64,000 nt of DNA from Ridgeia piscesae (Eukaryota > Annelida > Polychaeta > Sabellida > Siboglinidae), in the NCBI GenBank assembly GCA_025642075.2, contig JAODUO010000644.1:30001-94000 (forward strand), given 5' to 3'. Positions 30,001 to 39,247 of this stretch are shown here, piece after piece (within the stretch, counting starts at the first letter, position 1; each line of letters begins with the position of its first letter). The notes beneath the pieces were generated by a model. It was given only the letters and a program-made list of their open reading frames with translations, did not search any database and was not told the DNA's origin. Both the position numbers and the translations under genes were made by a program.

Positions 30001-30909
30001 GTGCATGTGTGCATGTGTGCATGTGTGCATGTGTGCATGTGTGCATGTGTGCATGTGTGCATGTGTGCATGTGTGCATGTGTGCATGTGTGCATGTGTGC
30101 ATGTGTGCATGTGTGCATGTGTGCATGTGTGCATGTGTGCATGTGTGCATGTGTGCATGTGTGCATGTGTGCATGTGTGCATGTGTGCATGTGTGCGTGT
30201 GTGCATATATACATATGAGCATATGTACATGTGAGCATGTGTACATGTGAGCATGTGTACATGTGTGCATGTGTGCATGTGTACATGTGTACATGTGTAC
30301 ATGTGTACATGTGTACATGTGTGCATGTGTATATGTGTGCATGTGTGCATGTGTACATGTGTGCATGTGTGCATGTGTGCATGTGTGCACGTGTGCACGT
30401 GTGCACGTGTGCACGTGTGCACGTGTGCACGTGTGCACGTGTGCACGTGTGCACGTGTGCACGTGTGCACGTGTGCACGGGGTACAACTGTATAAATCGT
30501 CAACAAGGATACGTATCAGCAACACGCGGCACATTGACGATGTTAATACGCATTCTTTATTCTTCAGGCGTCCAACAATTTAAAGAATTCTAGTGATTAA
30601 TCCATTTCAATGTGTACCTTTGTGAGGGTATGTATATTAAAATATGGTAAATGTTTACAAAACATAACTTCTTTCTGAAATAAAACATGCTATCTGACAT
30701 CGCTGTATTCATCATTGTTATCATGCGATATAAATGAAGATTTTATGAGGGAAATCAAGCAACAACAAGTGCATGTACAGTTTGATCGTCCTTTGACGCA
30801 TCAGTCACGTCAGATAATAACCGCACATACAGTGAATACCCGTCTGTGGTGATAATACTGAGTGTGGAAGCAGAGGTCCGTCATAATGACGAAATATAGC
30901 CGTGACCTA

Positions 30910-30967
<58 letters not shown>

Positions 30968-32114
30968 CTACGACACAACATATTCGTTTTCAGATACGAT
31001 GCAATAACTTGCGTCACGTCGCAGTTGGAATTATGTCGGGTCGCTAAATCGTTAAATCCACCCATCCAGTGTAAGGTCTCACCGACACGCAACATTTACG
31101 TTGTCCCAGCAAGTTAATCCCGGCCACCAAGTTCGAGTTCCGCCGTAAGATTATTCACATTAGCATCCCAGCTAACACATATTCGTTGGGGTAACTTTAT
31201 GAAATGGTGACAATTTGCAATTGACCGTATACTTATAATTAATACTGCCATTGTGCCTACATCATACCAACCGGTGTAATATAAACGAAACATGGCATAT
31301 CAGGAACGTGAATTGGCAGGTCATTTACCCACTCCGGAACAATCGTTGTATTGCTAACAATCTGTCTGAGATAATGTATCCCCTATTTAAAATGTAATGA
31401 TCAGATAAATAATTGCACGTTGACTTGTAGTTCGACAAGCATTTAGCGATACGACGCAGATAAATGTTTCGTGTCAGAAATGGAATTAAACACGACCGCA
31501 ATTCGATCTGATAGCCGACCAATTTAGCGACACGTCATTACCCTGTTCATTTTAGTCTCGCACTGCTGTGTAACTTCACGGAGAAGATACGAGGGGCTAA
31601 AATATGCTGCCACCTGACGGAGCCTGGGTAATCGAGGCTAGATTCATTTTAGCCTCTATTACCAAGGCACCGCACGTTTTAGCCCCTCATCCACCTGGGA
31701 TATAAAAATTCAGCCAGTTTGCCACCAGGGCGGTGTTACCCCAGACCAGGGTGGTGACGCTGATGTAAATGCAATCACGTGGCGATGGTATATTCCATCT
31801 TTGTGAAGGGTCCGTGCTGACATAACAATGACAACGACAATGACGACGATGTTGTTACGAGACTCACCTATCGCGGGCAGGACGACGAGTCCGCCGACCA
31901 GACCGAAGGCAAGAGCAGCGGCCAGCAGCAGCCACAGGCAGCAGCACGGCTGCACCCACCAGACGCCGCACCGCCGTCGTCTCTTCTCACCGTAGTCGCT
32001 GGTGTTGGCGTTTTCCGAGGACGGAGACTCGCTGTCCTGCGGGTGGCCTTTGTAGCCAGCGTTCAACCAGAACCATGGCCGGTAGACACGCGGTCTGTAC
32101 AAGTAGTAGAACAT
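1912..32114 (-). CDS. Large multi-exon type II membrane protein: cysteine-rich repeat array, EGF domains, C-terminal chitin-binding domain
   Basis: This is a proposed single gene. In minus-strand order it has exon 32114-31868 (cytoplasmic tail and membrane anchor), 43 A/B cysteine-rich exons between 29298 and 6031, a mini-exon (4947-4912), EGF exons (3838-3737 and 2554-2459) and a terminal chitin-binding exon (2102-1912). Every junction is phase 1, so the anchor exon can splice in frame to any repeat exon and the last repeat to the EGF and chitin-binding exons. A lysine/arginine cluster before the membrane segment predicts N-in, C-out topology, with more than 1,500 residues outside the cell. 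Known biology: peritrophin-A domains bind chitin, and the C-x3-C-x2-C pattern resembles furin-like/EGF-like modules. Inference: an adhesion or matrix receptor at a chitinous surface. Not proven: that all exons are in one transcript, how many are used together, or that exons beyond the window are absent. I do not recognise the family. Confidence 0.6.
2459..2554 (-). CDS. EGF-like domain exon (96 nt, phase 1-1)
   Basis: The minus-strand acceptor CTGCAG precedes 2554 and a consensus donor GTAAGT follows 2459. The 32 residues have the six-cysteine EGF spacing, with NADCLNNGKCESGTCKCALGY as the core. There is no Asp/Asn calcium-binding start. The exon length is divisible by three and both phases are 1, the classic shuffled EGF exon form, compatible with the neighbouring exons. 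Confidence 0.75.
2560..3736. other. Intron of the minus-strand gene
   Basis: Mostly AT-rich unique sequence. A 96-codon minus-strand open frame (3348-3058) is less AT-rich than its surroundings, but I do not recognise it and it has no flanking splice context that I can support. Confidence 0.45.
3737..3838 (-). CDS. EGF-like domain exon (102 nt, phase 1-1)
   Basis: The acceptor TTTAACAG precedes 3838 and the donor GTAGAG follows 3737 on the minus strand. The 34 residues include CSTSDDCLNGGTCFNNICYC and a following GLHC, all six EGF cysteines in order. It is a symmetric phase-1 exon, like the second EGF exon at 2554-2459. The two EGF exons differ clearly in sequence, so they are old domains rather than part of the recent array. 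Confidence 0.75.
3839..4330. other. Intron, nothing recognised
   Basis: AT-rich unique sequence between the EGF exon and a triplet microsatellite. No exon or repeat supported. Confidence 0.4.
4331..4672. repeat. (CTA/CTG)n interrupted triplet microsatellite
   Basis: About 340 bp of CTA triplets with CTG, AGT and AAT interruptions and a phase slip near 4595. The long leucine, serine and threonine open frames here are repeat artefacts inside the intron. Confidence 0.95.
4912..4947 (-). CDS. Possible 36-nt mini-exon
   Basis: A minus-strand acceptor ATTTCAG precedes 4947 and a consensus donor GTAAGT follows 4912. The enclosed 36 nt are in frame with phase-1 neighbours and would encode a 12-residue Thr/Ala-rich linker. 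Support is splice-site quality and matching phase only. Confidence 0.35.
5575..5815 (+). mobile_element. LINE 3' fragment (reverse transcriptase C-terminus relic)
   Basis: The plus strand reads SRGRPERWWRDELDEYWKG from about 5700, a pattern typical of the C-terminal end of many LINE reverse transcriptases (RGRP..RW.DEL..YW). Upstream parts are out of frame and no complete domain remains. It lies in an intron of the minus-strand gene, in opposite orientation. Probably a 5'-truncated insertion. Confidence 0.55.
6031..14883 (-). CDS. Cysteine-rich exon array, block I: 16 intact A/B exons
   Basis: Exons, each a symmetric phase-1 module. Type A (111 nt): 6031-6141, 7043-7153, 7927-8037, 9726-9836, 10814-10924, 11969-12079, 13035-13145, 14113-14223. 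Type B (108 nt): 6692-6799, 7487-7594, 9279-9386, 10347-10454, 11431-11538, 12626-12733, 13667-13774, 14776-14883. Both have six cysteines spaced C-x3-C-x2-C-x7-C-x4-C; type A then has x12-C. The core reads CDPNCGQCDVNGPDKC in A and CDPNCDRCDTNGPAKC in B. Acceptors are TTGTAG or similar; donors are mostly GTTCGT or GTTAGT, weaker than consensus. Introns are also conserved between copies, so whole A+B units of about 1.05 kb were duplicated. The modules resemble furin-like or EGF-like disulfide repeats; N-glycosylation sequons occur near the last cysteine (NNS, NCT). No frame break was seen in this block. Confidence 0.72.
8583..8608 (-). pseudogene. Truncated A-type exon
   Basis: Only the first 26 nt of an A exon remain (acceptor side, first two cysteines), after which the match stops abruptly and there is no donor. 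The flanking intron sequence still resembles other copies. This is probably the scar of an unequal crossover or deletion that removed the rest. Confidence 0.6.
10707..10775. repeat. (TA)n microsatellite in array intron
   Basis: About 34 TA units in the intron between a B and an A exon. The same intron carries TA runs in the copies at 11898 and 20974, so the locus expands and contracts between units. Confidence 0.93.
11898..11955. repeat. (TA)n microsatellite in array intron
   Basis: About 29 TA units directly next to the donor side of the A exon at 11969-12079, only about 14 bp from it. Confidence 0.93.
13307..13347. repeat. (TA)n microsatellite in the other array intron
   Basis: About 20 TA units on the acceptor side of an A exon. 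Equivalent positions at 15424 and 22395 carry a long and a very short TA run. Confidence 0.9.
15170..20649 (-). CDS. Cysteine-rich exon array, block II: 12 exons, eight with scattered base losses
   Basis: Type A: 15170-15275 (106 nt), 16132-16242, 17167-17271 (105), 18039-18148 (110), 18968-19077 (110), 19919-20029. Type B: 15728-15825 (98), 16794-16901, 17683-17779 (97), 18608-18712 (105), 19533-19639 (107), 20542-20649. Exons at 16132, 16794, 19919 and 20542 have full length; six others are frameshifted by missing bases and two have in-frame length but several gaps. The missing bases fall where other copies carry alternative bases, and introns show the same thinning, so I read these as consensus errors over a collapsed repeat, not real pseudo-exons. 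The true copy number may be higher. Confidence 0.6.
15424..15486. repeat. TA-rich microsatellite, partly palindromic
   Basis: TA repeats with an internal TTATATTATATAATAATATTATA stretch (described in part), at the same intron position as the TA run near 13307. Confidence 0.85.
20974..21042. repeat. (TA)n microsatellite in array intron
   Basis: TA repeats with two breaks, ending about 12 bp from the A exon at 21055. Equivalent to the runs at 10707 and 11898. Confidence 0.9.
21055..25262 (-). CDS. Cysteine-rich exon array, block III: 9 intact A/B exons
   Basis: Type A (111 nt): 21055-21165, 22120-22230, 23195-23305, 24243-24353, 25152-25262. Type B (108 nt): 21711-21818, 22727-22834, 23851-23958, 24867-24974. 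All keep the six cysteines, open frames and phase-1 boundaries. Two A sub-types are visible: acceptor-side GCTGTGTGTGAC in the 12.0 and 21.1 kb copies against GCGGTGTGTGAC elsewhere. The similarity of the 11.9-13.1 kb and 21.0-22.2 kb units, introns included, shows that multi-unit blocks were copied together. The functional reading is as for the other array blocks. Confidence 0.72.
25827..25910 (-). CDS. B-type exon with 24-nt in-frame deletion
   Basis: The acceptor side and first five cysteines are normal (CDQNCERCDTNGPAKC core), but the exon jumps from the tyrosine-asparagine-phenylalanine segment directly to the donor, losing eight codons and the sixth cysteine. Frame and phase are kept. 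Splicing this exon in would leave an unpaired cysteine. Confidence 0.6.
26260..29298 (-). CDS. Cysteine-rich exon array, block IV: older, more diverged exons at the N-terminal side
   Basis: Exons 26260-26370 (A), 27477-27584 (B), 27906-28016 (A), 28573-28683 (111 nt, core CYPNCEQCFMNGPGKC) and 29188-29298 (111 nt, core CDPNCAKCPRNGAGHC). All are open, keep six cysteines and have phase-1 ends; the donor of 29188 is GTACGG. The last two are clearly more diverged and their introns do not match the 1.05-kb unit. They are probably the ancestral single-copy modules nearest the membrane anchor, from which the array grew. A LINE fragment separates the copies at 26.3 and 27.5 kb. Confidence 0.68.
26690..27378 (+). 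mobile_element. LINE 5' fragment with decayed endonuclease (EEP) domain
   Basis: From about 27000 the plus strand reads an arginine-rich segment and then, near 27074, GNVRSL, later FTDTWFD and GVCL-stop-VNERWC. These are signatures of the N-terminal apurinic endonuclease domain of LINE ORF2 proteins. Two in-frame TAA codons (after FTDTWFD and after GVCL) and a shift near the GNVRSL start show decay. No reverse transcriptase follows, so only the 5' part is present. It sits inside an array intron, opposite in strand to the host gene. Confidence 0.65.
28118..28198 (-). pseudogene. Degenerate cysteine-rich exon
   Basis: The acceptor CAGCAG and the first three cysteines (CGPNCTNC) are recognisable, after which the frame is shifted and no intact donor is seen. 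It lies where a B exon is expected, between 28016 and 28573. Probably a dead module. Confidence 0.55.
29300..29632. other. Intron, nothing recognised
   Basis: AT-rich sequence between the membrane-proximal cysteine exon and the GGT repeat. No exon with good splice sites was seen. Confidence 0.4.
29633..29795. repeat. (GGT)n microsatellite with degenerate tail
   Basis: Perfect GGT triplets to about 29720, then imperfect GGT/GTT to 29795. Glycine, valine and threonine open frames are repeat artefacts. Confidence 0.94.
29796..30480. repeat. (CATGTGTG)n / (CACGTGTG)n octanucleotide minisatellite
   Basis: About 680 bp of an 8-bp unit that is almost wholly alternating purine-pyrimidine. The left part varies with TGTACATG and GAGCATG units, the middle (29996-30200) is near-perfect CATGTGTG, and the right end (30378-30478) is pure CACGTGTG. 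Because 8 is not a multiple of 3, all frames stay open; the long His/Cys/Met/Val open frames are not genes. Confidence 0.95.
30481..30907. other. Intron, nothing recognised
   Basis: Unique AT-rich sequence between the octamer array and a TA repeat; no supported exon. Confidence 0.4.
30912..30966. repeat. (TA)n microsatellite
   Basis: About 26 TA units followed by a short TTATAT break. Confidence 0.93.
30967..31590. other. Intron, nothing recognised
   Basis: Unique sequence. No exon, domain or repeat supported. Confidence 0.4.
31591..31688. mobile_element. Foldback (MITE-like) element, 98 bp
   Basis: GAGGGGCTAAAA at 31591 is the inverted complement of TTTTAGCCCCTC ending at 31688. Inside, CCTGGGTAATCGAGGCTA (from 31624) pairs with TAGCCTCTATTACCAAGG with few mismatches around an 11-bp loop. 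The two nested stems would fold the whole segment into one hairpin. There is no coding capacity. It lies in the first intron of the large minus-strand gene. Confidence 0.55.
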
Positions 32115-32124
32115 AGTCGACGCG
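31868..32124 (-). CDS. First coding exon: cytoplasmic tail and signal-anchor membrane segment
   Basis: The ATG is at 32114-32112 and the coding part ends at 31868 in phase 1 before a perfect donor (GTGAGT). A TTTCAG acceptor ends at 32125, so a 5' UTR intron is likely. The 82 residues are an N-terminal tyrosine/tryptophan-rich stretch, a serine-rich acidic middle (DSESPSSENANTSDYGEK), a basic RRRR cluster, cysteines at the membrane border (CCC, possible palmitoylation) and about 23 hydrophobic residues (LWLLLAAALAFGLVGGLVV). No cleavage site is obvious, so I read it as a type II signal anchor. The phase matches the cysteine-rich exons from 29298 downward, which is the main reason for joining them. 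Confidence 0.62.
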
Positions 32125-32125
32125 C

Positions 32126-33074
32126 TGAAACCAAAGTTTTTATTTTCATATTTATTTTATAGACTAGTAGGCCTATGATAAAAACAAGCAGTAAGATAGG
32201 AGAATATAAATGGTTCCGCAAACTAGTTGCAGAAATGAATGTTGAATGTTCACCTACACTCTGGCCTGCATTTATACTTGGTGGTTCCGCCTTTATATAA
32301 TGTTGCGTTTTATTAAACATGTTGCATTTTTACACATGTTTCGCTTCATCTTTTATCGCATTGATATTTAGTAGTAATTGTAACAATGACAACAATAACA
32401 CAAATTTTATTAGTAACTCAACCGAGTTAGATTCACAGTTTAATGTTTTAATTGTAGTTTATTATATAATTACAATAAAATACAATTAATACATTAAAAA
32501 GTCACATACTTTTAACTAATTTGATATGTCACACAGTATTAATACTACCTTATTCGGTCATTTCATGTTTATTGACAGTTGTATAATAAGAGAGTTACCG
32601 TAAATGTCACATTTGTCAGGCGGCAAGATGGATTAATTTGTATGTGCCAAATTTAATCACGAAAATATCTTTCTGTCTCTCTCCTTCTTTTAGAATCCAC
32701 CATAACATCTTAACACCAATATTAGCGCGGGTACTGACATGTGTCTAGATCCTTAAAACGGCTATGTCCATTAAAATGTTTAGCTCCCAGCGTTTCTTAG
32801 TAATTTCACAAAAAGCATAGGTATCAAATACTCCGCAATGATTGCTTAGTTGGTTTAAGCATACATATTACTTTTTTTCTTAAATTAATAGAAAAACTGC
32901 GAACTCTTTCAATTTTCATTTCGATTGGATCCAATCGAAACGACGTACGAAATCTGAATATGAGGCAGGCCTGTTCAATCAGACACCATCTCAACTTCTC
33001 TTGGAAGCATCCAGCCGTATGCTGCAATTAATGCGCGAATGCTGCTCGTACACATATCCACCACTTGTCTATAG
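32126..33074. other. Upstream intron or promoter side of the large minus-strand gene
   Basis: AT-rich unique sequence 5' of the acceptor of the anchor exon. An untranslated first exon and promoter are expected here or beyond, but I cannot place them. Confidence 0.35.
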
Positions 33075-33218
33075 CCAGGTACTCATTTATACAGCTGAGT
33101 GAACTGGAGCATTGTAGAGTGAACAAACTCGCCCAATGTTTTAACACCGCAGCACAGGATTCGAACCCGAGTCTTCTTAGTCGAGAGACCGAAGTTCTAC
33201 CCCTGAGTCACTGCGCTC
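33075..33218 (-). mobile_element. tRNA-derived SINE head
   Basis: On the minus strand 33218-33145 resembles a tRNA: an A-box-like TGACTCAGGGGTAGAA (33210-33195) and a B box GGTTCGAATCC (33168-33158) at tRNA spacing. The acceptor and T stems pair poorly, so a working tRNA gene is unlikely. A tRNA-like head with a short unrelated tail towards 33075 fits a SINE. It directly abuts the TAC microsatellite. Confidence 0.45.
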
Positions 33219-33232
33219 TAGTAATAACAATG

Positions 33233-33416
<184 letters not shown>

Positions 33417-33469
33417 ATAATAATAATTATTATTATTATAATAATAATTATAATAATAATAATAATACC

Positions 33470-34030
33470 AACAACAATAGCAAATACAGAAGCCACACTC
33501 ACGTCAGGGCTACGGTCACCGTACGGTCGACGTTGTCTCTCCGGCAACACACGTCGAATGGCGTCGTTGTCCGCTGTGGCTGCACCTAACTCAAACAAAC
33601 TGTACTACTGGGCTTCATTAACACGTTCTGCTTGGATTACCATCGAGGGAGCGACATGCGAACTAAGCCTCCGTAGTAGCCCTTCAAAGCGAAGATGTAT
33701 CAACAGATTGCGTAGTGGTCGACGCCTATGTCACCGTCGCTATTCCTAGAGATGACAAAGGCACCATCTTGTAGACGGTTTCGCTCCGCCTGGCACTGAC
33801 ACTGTGGTATGGGTGGGTCCGGTTCTTCGCTATCAGTGATAATTGTCCGTCGCATGGGAAAAAAATCAAAACGCTAACGACGCCTGTGGCTGTTCTAATC
33901 AAAACATCGTTAATTAAAAACTACAAAGTCGTACGTATCTGTTGATCGACAGGAGGAGTTGACGCTGAGTTCATATTCACAATATCGCTGTAAGTTGTAT
34001 AAGACATTTGCTGCGAGCCAAATGAGACCA
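33470..34030. other. No gene seen
   Basis: Unique sequence, somewhat GC-richer than the AT background. Short open frames without recognisable domains. Confidence 0.4.
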
Positions 34031-34033
34031 GCA

Positions 34034-34129
34034 GTGGGTGACAAACTGGTGCAGTGTCACGTGGGATGGGCGGGCATTAGAGTCAAGATGGGTTACAAAC
34101 TGGGACAGTGTCACGTGGGATGGGCGGGC
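34034..34129. repeat. Two-copy tandem repeat of about 54 bp
   Basis: The segment GTGTCACGTGGGATGGGC with its flanks occurs at about 34054 and again at about 34108. Each copy contains a CACGTG E-box. Confidence 0.7.
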
Positions 34130-34475
34130 TACTACTACTATTATCAGTTGACTTCTATAATCACGGCTTTTGTGTTTTGTTTTTGCCAGGAAACATGTAA
34201 CACTACATCAGTATATAAATGGTTTGTTCCTACATCTATGTAATGTTGATGCTGAGTATTACGGATTAATAAAATAAGGCCAAGGTGCAGGCCGATTGTA
34301 AACTAGCTACAGATATGTAAATGTCATTACAAGTATGGGACATCGGCTTTCGTGTCTTTAAGTTTCCTTTCATTATGCCATTTATTTTGGACCGTTTATT
34401 TTCGCTGTCGATTCTGATTGTTGTGAAACTACAGTTTGTTTCGGAAATCTGTTGTCGTTCATGCAAGCGATATAC
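34130..34475. other. No gene seen
   Basis: Unique sequence between the two-copy repeat and the GGGC array; nothing supported. Confidence 0.4.
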
Positions 34476-34476
34476 C

Positions 34477-34778
34477 GCGGGCGGGCGGGCGGGCGGGCGG
34501 GCGGGCGGGCGGGCGGCGGGCGGGCGGGCGCGGGCGCGGGCGGGCGGGCGGGCGGGGGCGGGCGGGCGGGCGGGCGGGCGGGCGGGCGGGCGGGCGGGCG
34601 GGCGGGCGGGCGGGCGGGCGGGCGGCGGGCGGGCGGGCGGGCGGGCGGGCGGGCGGGCGGGCGGGCGGCGGGCGGGCGGGCGGGCGGGCGGGCGGGCGGG
34701 CGGGCGGGCGGGCGGGCGGGCGGGCGGGCGGGCGGGCGGGCGGGCGGGCGGGCGGGCGGGCGGGCGGGCGGGCGGGCA
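34477..34778. repeat. (GGGC)n tetranucleotide array
   Basis: About 300 bp of GGGC with a few phase slips (GGC, GGGGGC, CGCGGGCG). The G runs of three, each separated by one C, are dense potential G-quadruplex sequence. The Arg-Ala-Gly-Gly and Pro-Ala-Arg open frames are artefacts. Confidence 0.95.
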
Positions 34779-34789
34779 GGAGCTGTGGT

Positions 34790-35085
34790 TAGATAACGGT
34801 ACCTTTACATCACTGTGTAGGAAATTAATGGAAACCGCACGCGCTAAATACGCCACTGGTGTTCGGTAACATTTAAACATATTGCGATTTGCACTCATGA
34901 ATATACTTCTGAGACTTTACCTACTGACATATCGTTCTATTCCATCGCTAACCCGAAATAACGAAGAAGCAATAATTATTACTGTGTCAATCAATTTATT
35001 TCCCCGTATGCACGCACGTAATATAACGTCTGTAGTCATGCACACTAATTTGCATCGCTTAGTTGCTCATTGTTGTGTTTTTGCA
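34790..35085. other. No gene seen
   Basis: Short unique AT-rich spacer between two GC-rich arrays. Confidence 0.4.
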
Positions 35086-35086
35086 T

Positions 35087-35910
35087 CACGTCACGTCACG
35101 TCACGTCACGTCACGTCACGTCACGTCACGTCACGTCACGTCACGTCACGTCACGTCACGTCGTCACGTCACGTCACGTCACGTCACGTCACGTCACGTC
35201 ACGTCACGTCACGTCCGTCACGTCACGTCACGTCCGTCACCGTCCCGTCCCGTCACGTCCCGTCACGTCCCGTCACGTCCGTCCGTCACGTCCCGTCCCG
35301 TCCCGTCCGTCCGTCCGTCCCCGTCCGTCACGTCCACGTCCCGTCCCGTCCCGTCCCGTCCCGTCCCGTCCCGTCCCGTCCGTCACGTCCCGTCCCGTCC
35401 GTCCGTCACGTCACGTCCGTCACGTCCGTCCCGTCCCGTCCCGTCCCGTCACGTCCCGTCACGTCCCGTCACGTCCCGTCCGTCCCGTCCCGTCCCGTCC
35501 GTCCCGTCCGTCCCGTCCCGTCCCGTCCCGTCCCGTCCGTCCCGTCCGTCCCGTCCGTCCCGTCCGTCCCGTCCGTCCGTCCCGTCCGTCCCGTCCCGTC
35601 ACGTCACGTCCGTCACGTCCCGTCACGTCCGTCACGTCACGTCACGTCCCGTCCCGTCCCGTCCCGTCCCGTCCCGTCCCGTCACGTCACGTCCCGTCCC
35701 GTCCCGTCCCGTCCCGTCCCGCCCCGCCACGCCACGCCACGCCACGCCACGCCACGCCACGCCACGCCACGCCACGCCACGCCACGCCACGCCACGCCAC
35801 GCCACGCCACGCCACGCCACGCCACGCCACGCCACGCCACGCCACGCCACGCCACGCCACGCCACGCCACGCCACGCCACGCCACGCCACGCCACGCCAC
35901 GCCACGCCAC
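35087..35910. repeat. Pentanucleotide satellite: CACGT, then CCGTC, then GCCAC
   Basis: Three zones in order: near-pure CACGT (35087 to about 35225), a mixed zone of CCGTC, CCGT and CACGT units (about 35226-35715), and near-perfect CCACG/GCCAC (about 35721-35910). The three units differ by single changes, so one array has diverged and re-homogenised locally. All six frames stay open; none is a gene. Confidence 0.95.
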
Positions 35911-36349
35911 ATGCGGCACATTCTTTCGCCACATGCATAATTTACTGACAAGACAGTACGGTAGGCCCTACAACTCAGTTGAGTGATGTGTGGGCTGTAT
36001 TGAGTGCAGGTCGCTGCGTGGTCGCTGTTGTTGCAATGTGCTACGTTCCATGTCCCCATGTTATACAACATTTTTATCATGGCACAAACTGCGGAGAGCG
36101 ACGACATTATTCGTTCGCAATTTGCTATAAAAACGGTCAGACGCGAATTATGTGACGTATTCTCGCAAATTGTGTTATTGTGCGAGAGCGTTGAAGCAAT
36201 ACTTTGCTAATAGATTTTCAAAATTAGCCTTTGTAATTTTCAGCCGTGCACACCCATCCTGTTTACCCTTGTGAACACAGCCCTGGTTCTAACCGCAGAG
36301 CAACGTGATTTATTCTTATTCAACCGACTCAGTTGTTCAGCTGCTCCCA
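35911..36349. other. No gene seen
   Basis: Unique sequence between two tandem arrays. Short open frames with no recognised domain. Confidence 0.4.
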
Positions 36350-36351
36350 CT

Positions 36352-36772
36352 CGACAGCAGGGTGACCGTCTACAGCAGGGTGACCGTCTACAGCAGGGTG
36401 ACCGTCTACAACAGGGTGACCGTCTACAGCAGGGTGACCGTCTACAGCAGGGTGACCGTCTACAGCAGGGTGACCGTCTACAGCAGGGTGACCGTCTACA
36501 GCAGGATGACCGTCTACAGCAGGGTGACCGTCTACAGCAGAGTGACCGTCGACAGCAGGGTGACCGTCAACAGCGGGGTGACCGTCTACAACAGGGTGAC
36601 CGTCTACAACAGGGTGACGGTCTACAGCAAGGTGACCGTCTACAACAGGGTGACCGTCTACAGCAGGGTGACCGTCGACAGCAGGGTGACCGTCGACAGC
36701 AGGGTGACCGTCGACAGCAGGGTGACCGTCGACAGCAGGGTGACTGTCGACAGCAGGGTGACTGTCGACAGC
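36352..36772. repeat. 18-bp minisatellite, about 23 copies
   Basis: Unit CAGCAGGGTGACCGTCTA with variants (TCGA for TCTA, AACAGG for AGCAGG). The unit is a multiple of three, so open frames with six-residue repeats exist in several frames on both strands (for example QQGDRL). A 178-codon plus frame runs through it, but its non-repeat ends show no recognisable gene. Confidence 0.93.
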
Positions 36773-36774
36773 GG

Positions 36775-38887
<2,113 letters not shown>

Positions 38888-38943
38888 TCGCTGCGCGAAC
38901 GAGATGCATCAGTGGCGACCGATTGTGTACGACGGGAGCTACT

Positions 38944-38950
38944 TATAAAA
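38944..38950 (+). promoter_or_regulatory. TATA box (TATAAAA)
   Basis: TATAAAA lies 35 nt before the ATG at 38985 of the small membrane protein and just after the integrase stop. It is well placed to start a transcript covering the structural gene cluster. Support is motif and position only. Confidence 0.45.
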
Positions 38951-38984
38951 GGTAGTAACACGACCTCTGAACATCACACGGGAG

Positions 38985-39247
38985 ATGGACGAAGTGGATG
39001 CAACCAGTAACGTTGGGAGCATCGCTGGCGACTCTGCGGTAACGAGTGCCCGAAAGCGGGAATTGTTTTCTTGTGCCAAGTCGTCATCTTGTACACGGTC
39101 ATCGTAGTCAGTATATACAATGTCACGCAAGGTCGTGGTGACTCGAACTTGTGGACAGCTCTTTTGAGTAGCTGTCTTGGTTATCTTCTCCCGAATCCAT
39201 CTATGAAACGCGATGGAATCGCCCGACTTTTACCTGACGCTGCCTAG
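38985..39247 (+). pseudogene. Polinton small membrane protein, frameshifted
   Basis: The ATG at 38985 opens a polar N-terminal part (MDEVDATSNVGS...KRELF) whose frame ends at a TAG near 39107. From about 39065 another frame reads a hydrophobic segment (VVILYTVIVVSIYNVTQG), then GDSNLW, LLSSCLGYLLPNPS and a stop at 39245-39247, overlapping the penton start at 39213. A small membrane protein with an LLSS-GYLLP-type C-terminus next to the capsid genes is, as I recall, common in Polintons; its function is unknown to me. One frameshift near 39065 explains the break. Confidence 0.55.

Noticed and set aside
29459..30593. Many long open frames rich in His/Thr/Cys/Met/Val
   Set aside because: They come from an octanucleotide and a GGT repeat, which leave all frames open; no non-repeat domain is present.
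33145..33218. Functional tRNA gene on the minus strand
   Set aside because: A and B boxes are present, but acceptor and T stems pair poorly; a tRNA-derived SINE fits better.
34477..35910. CRISPR-like array
   Set aside because: Eukaryotic context, repeats contiguous without unique spacers, and no associated genes. The same holds for the 47-bp and 73-bp arrays.
34266..35986. Long Arg-Ala-Gly, Pro-Ala-Arg and Arg-His-Val-Thr-Ser open frames, up to 352 codons
   Set aside because: Translations of GGGC and pentamer arrays in several frames at once; no conserved sequence outside the repeat.
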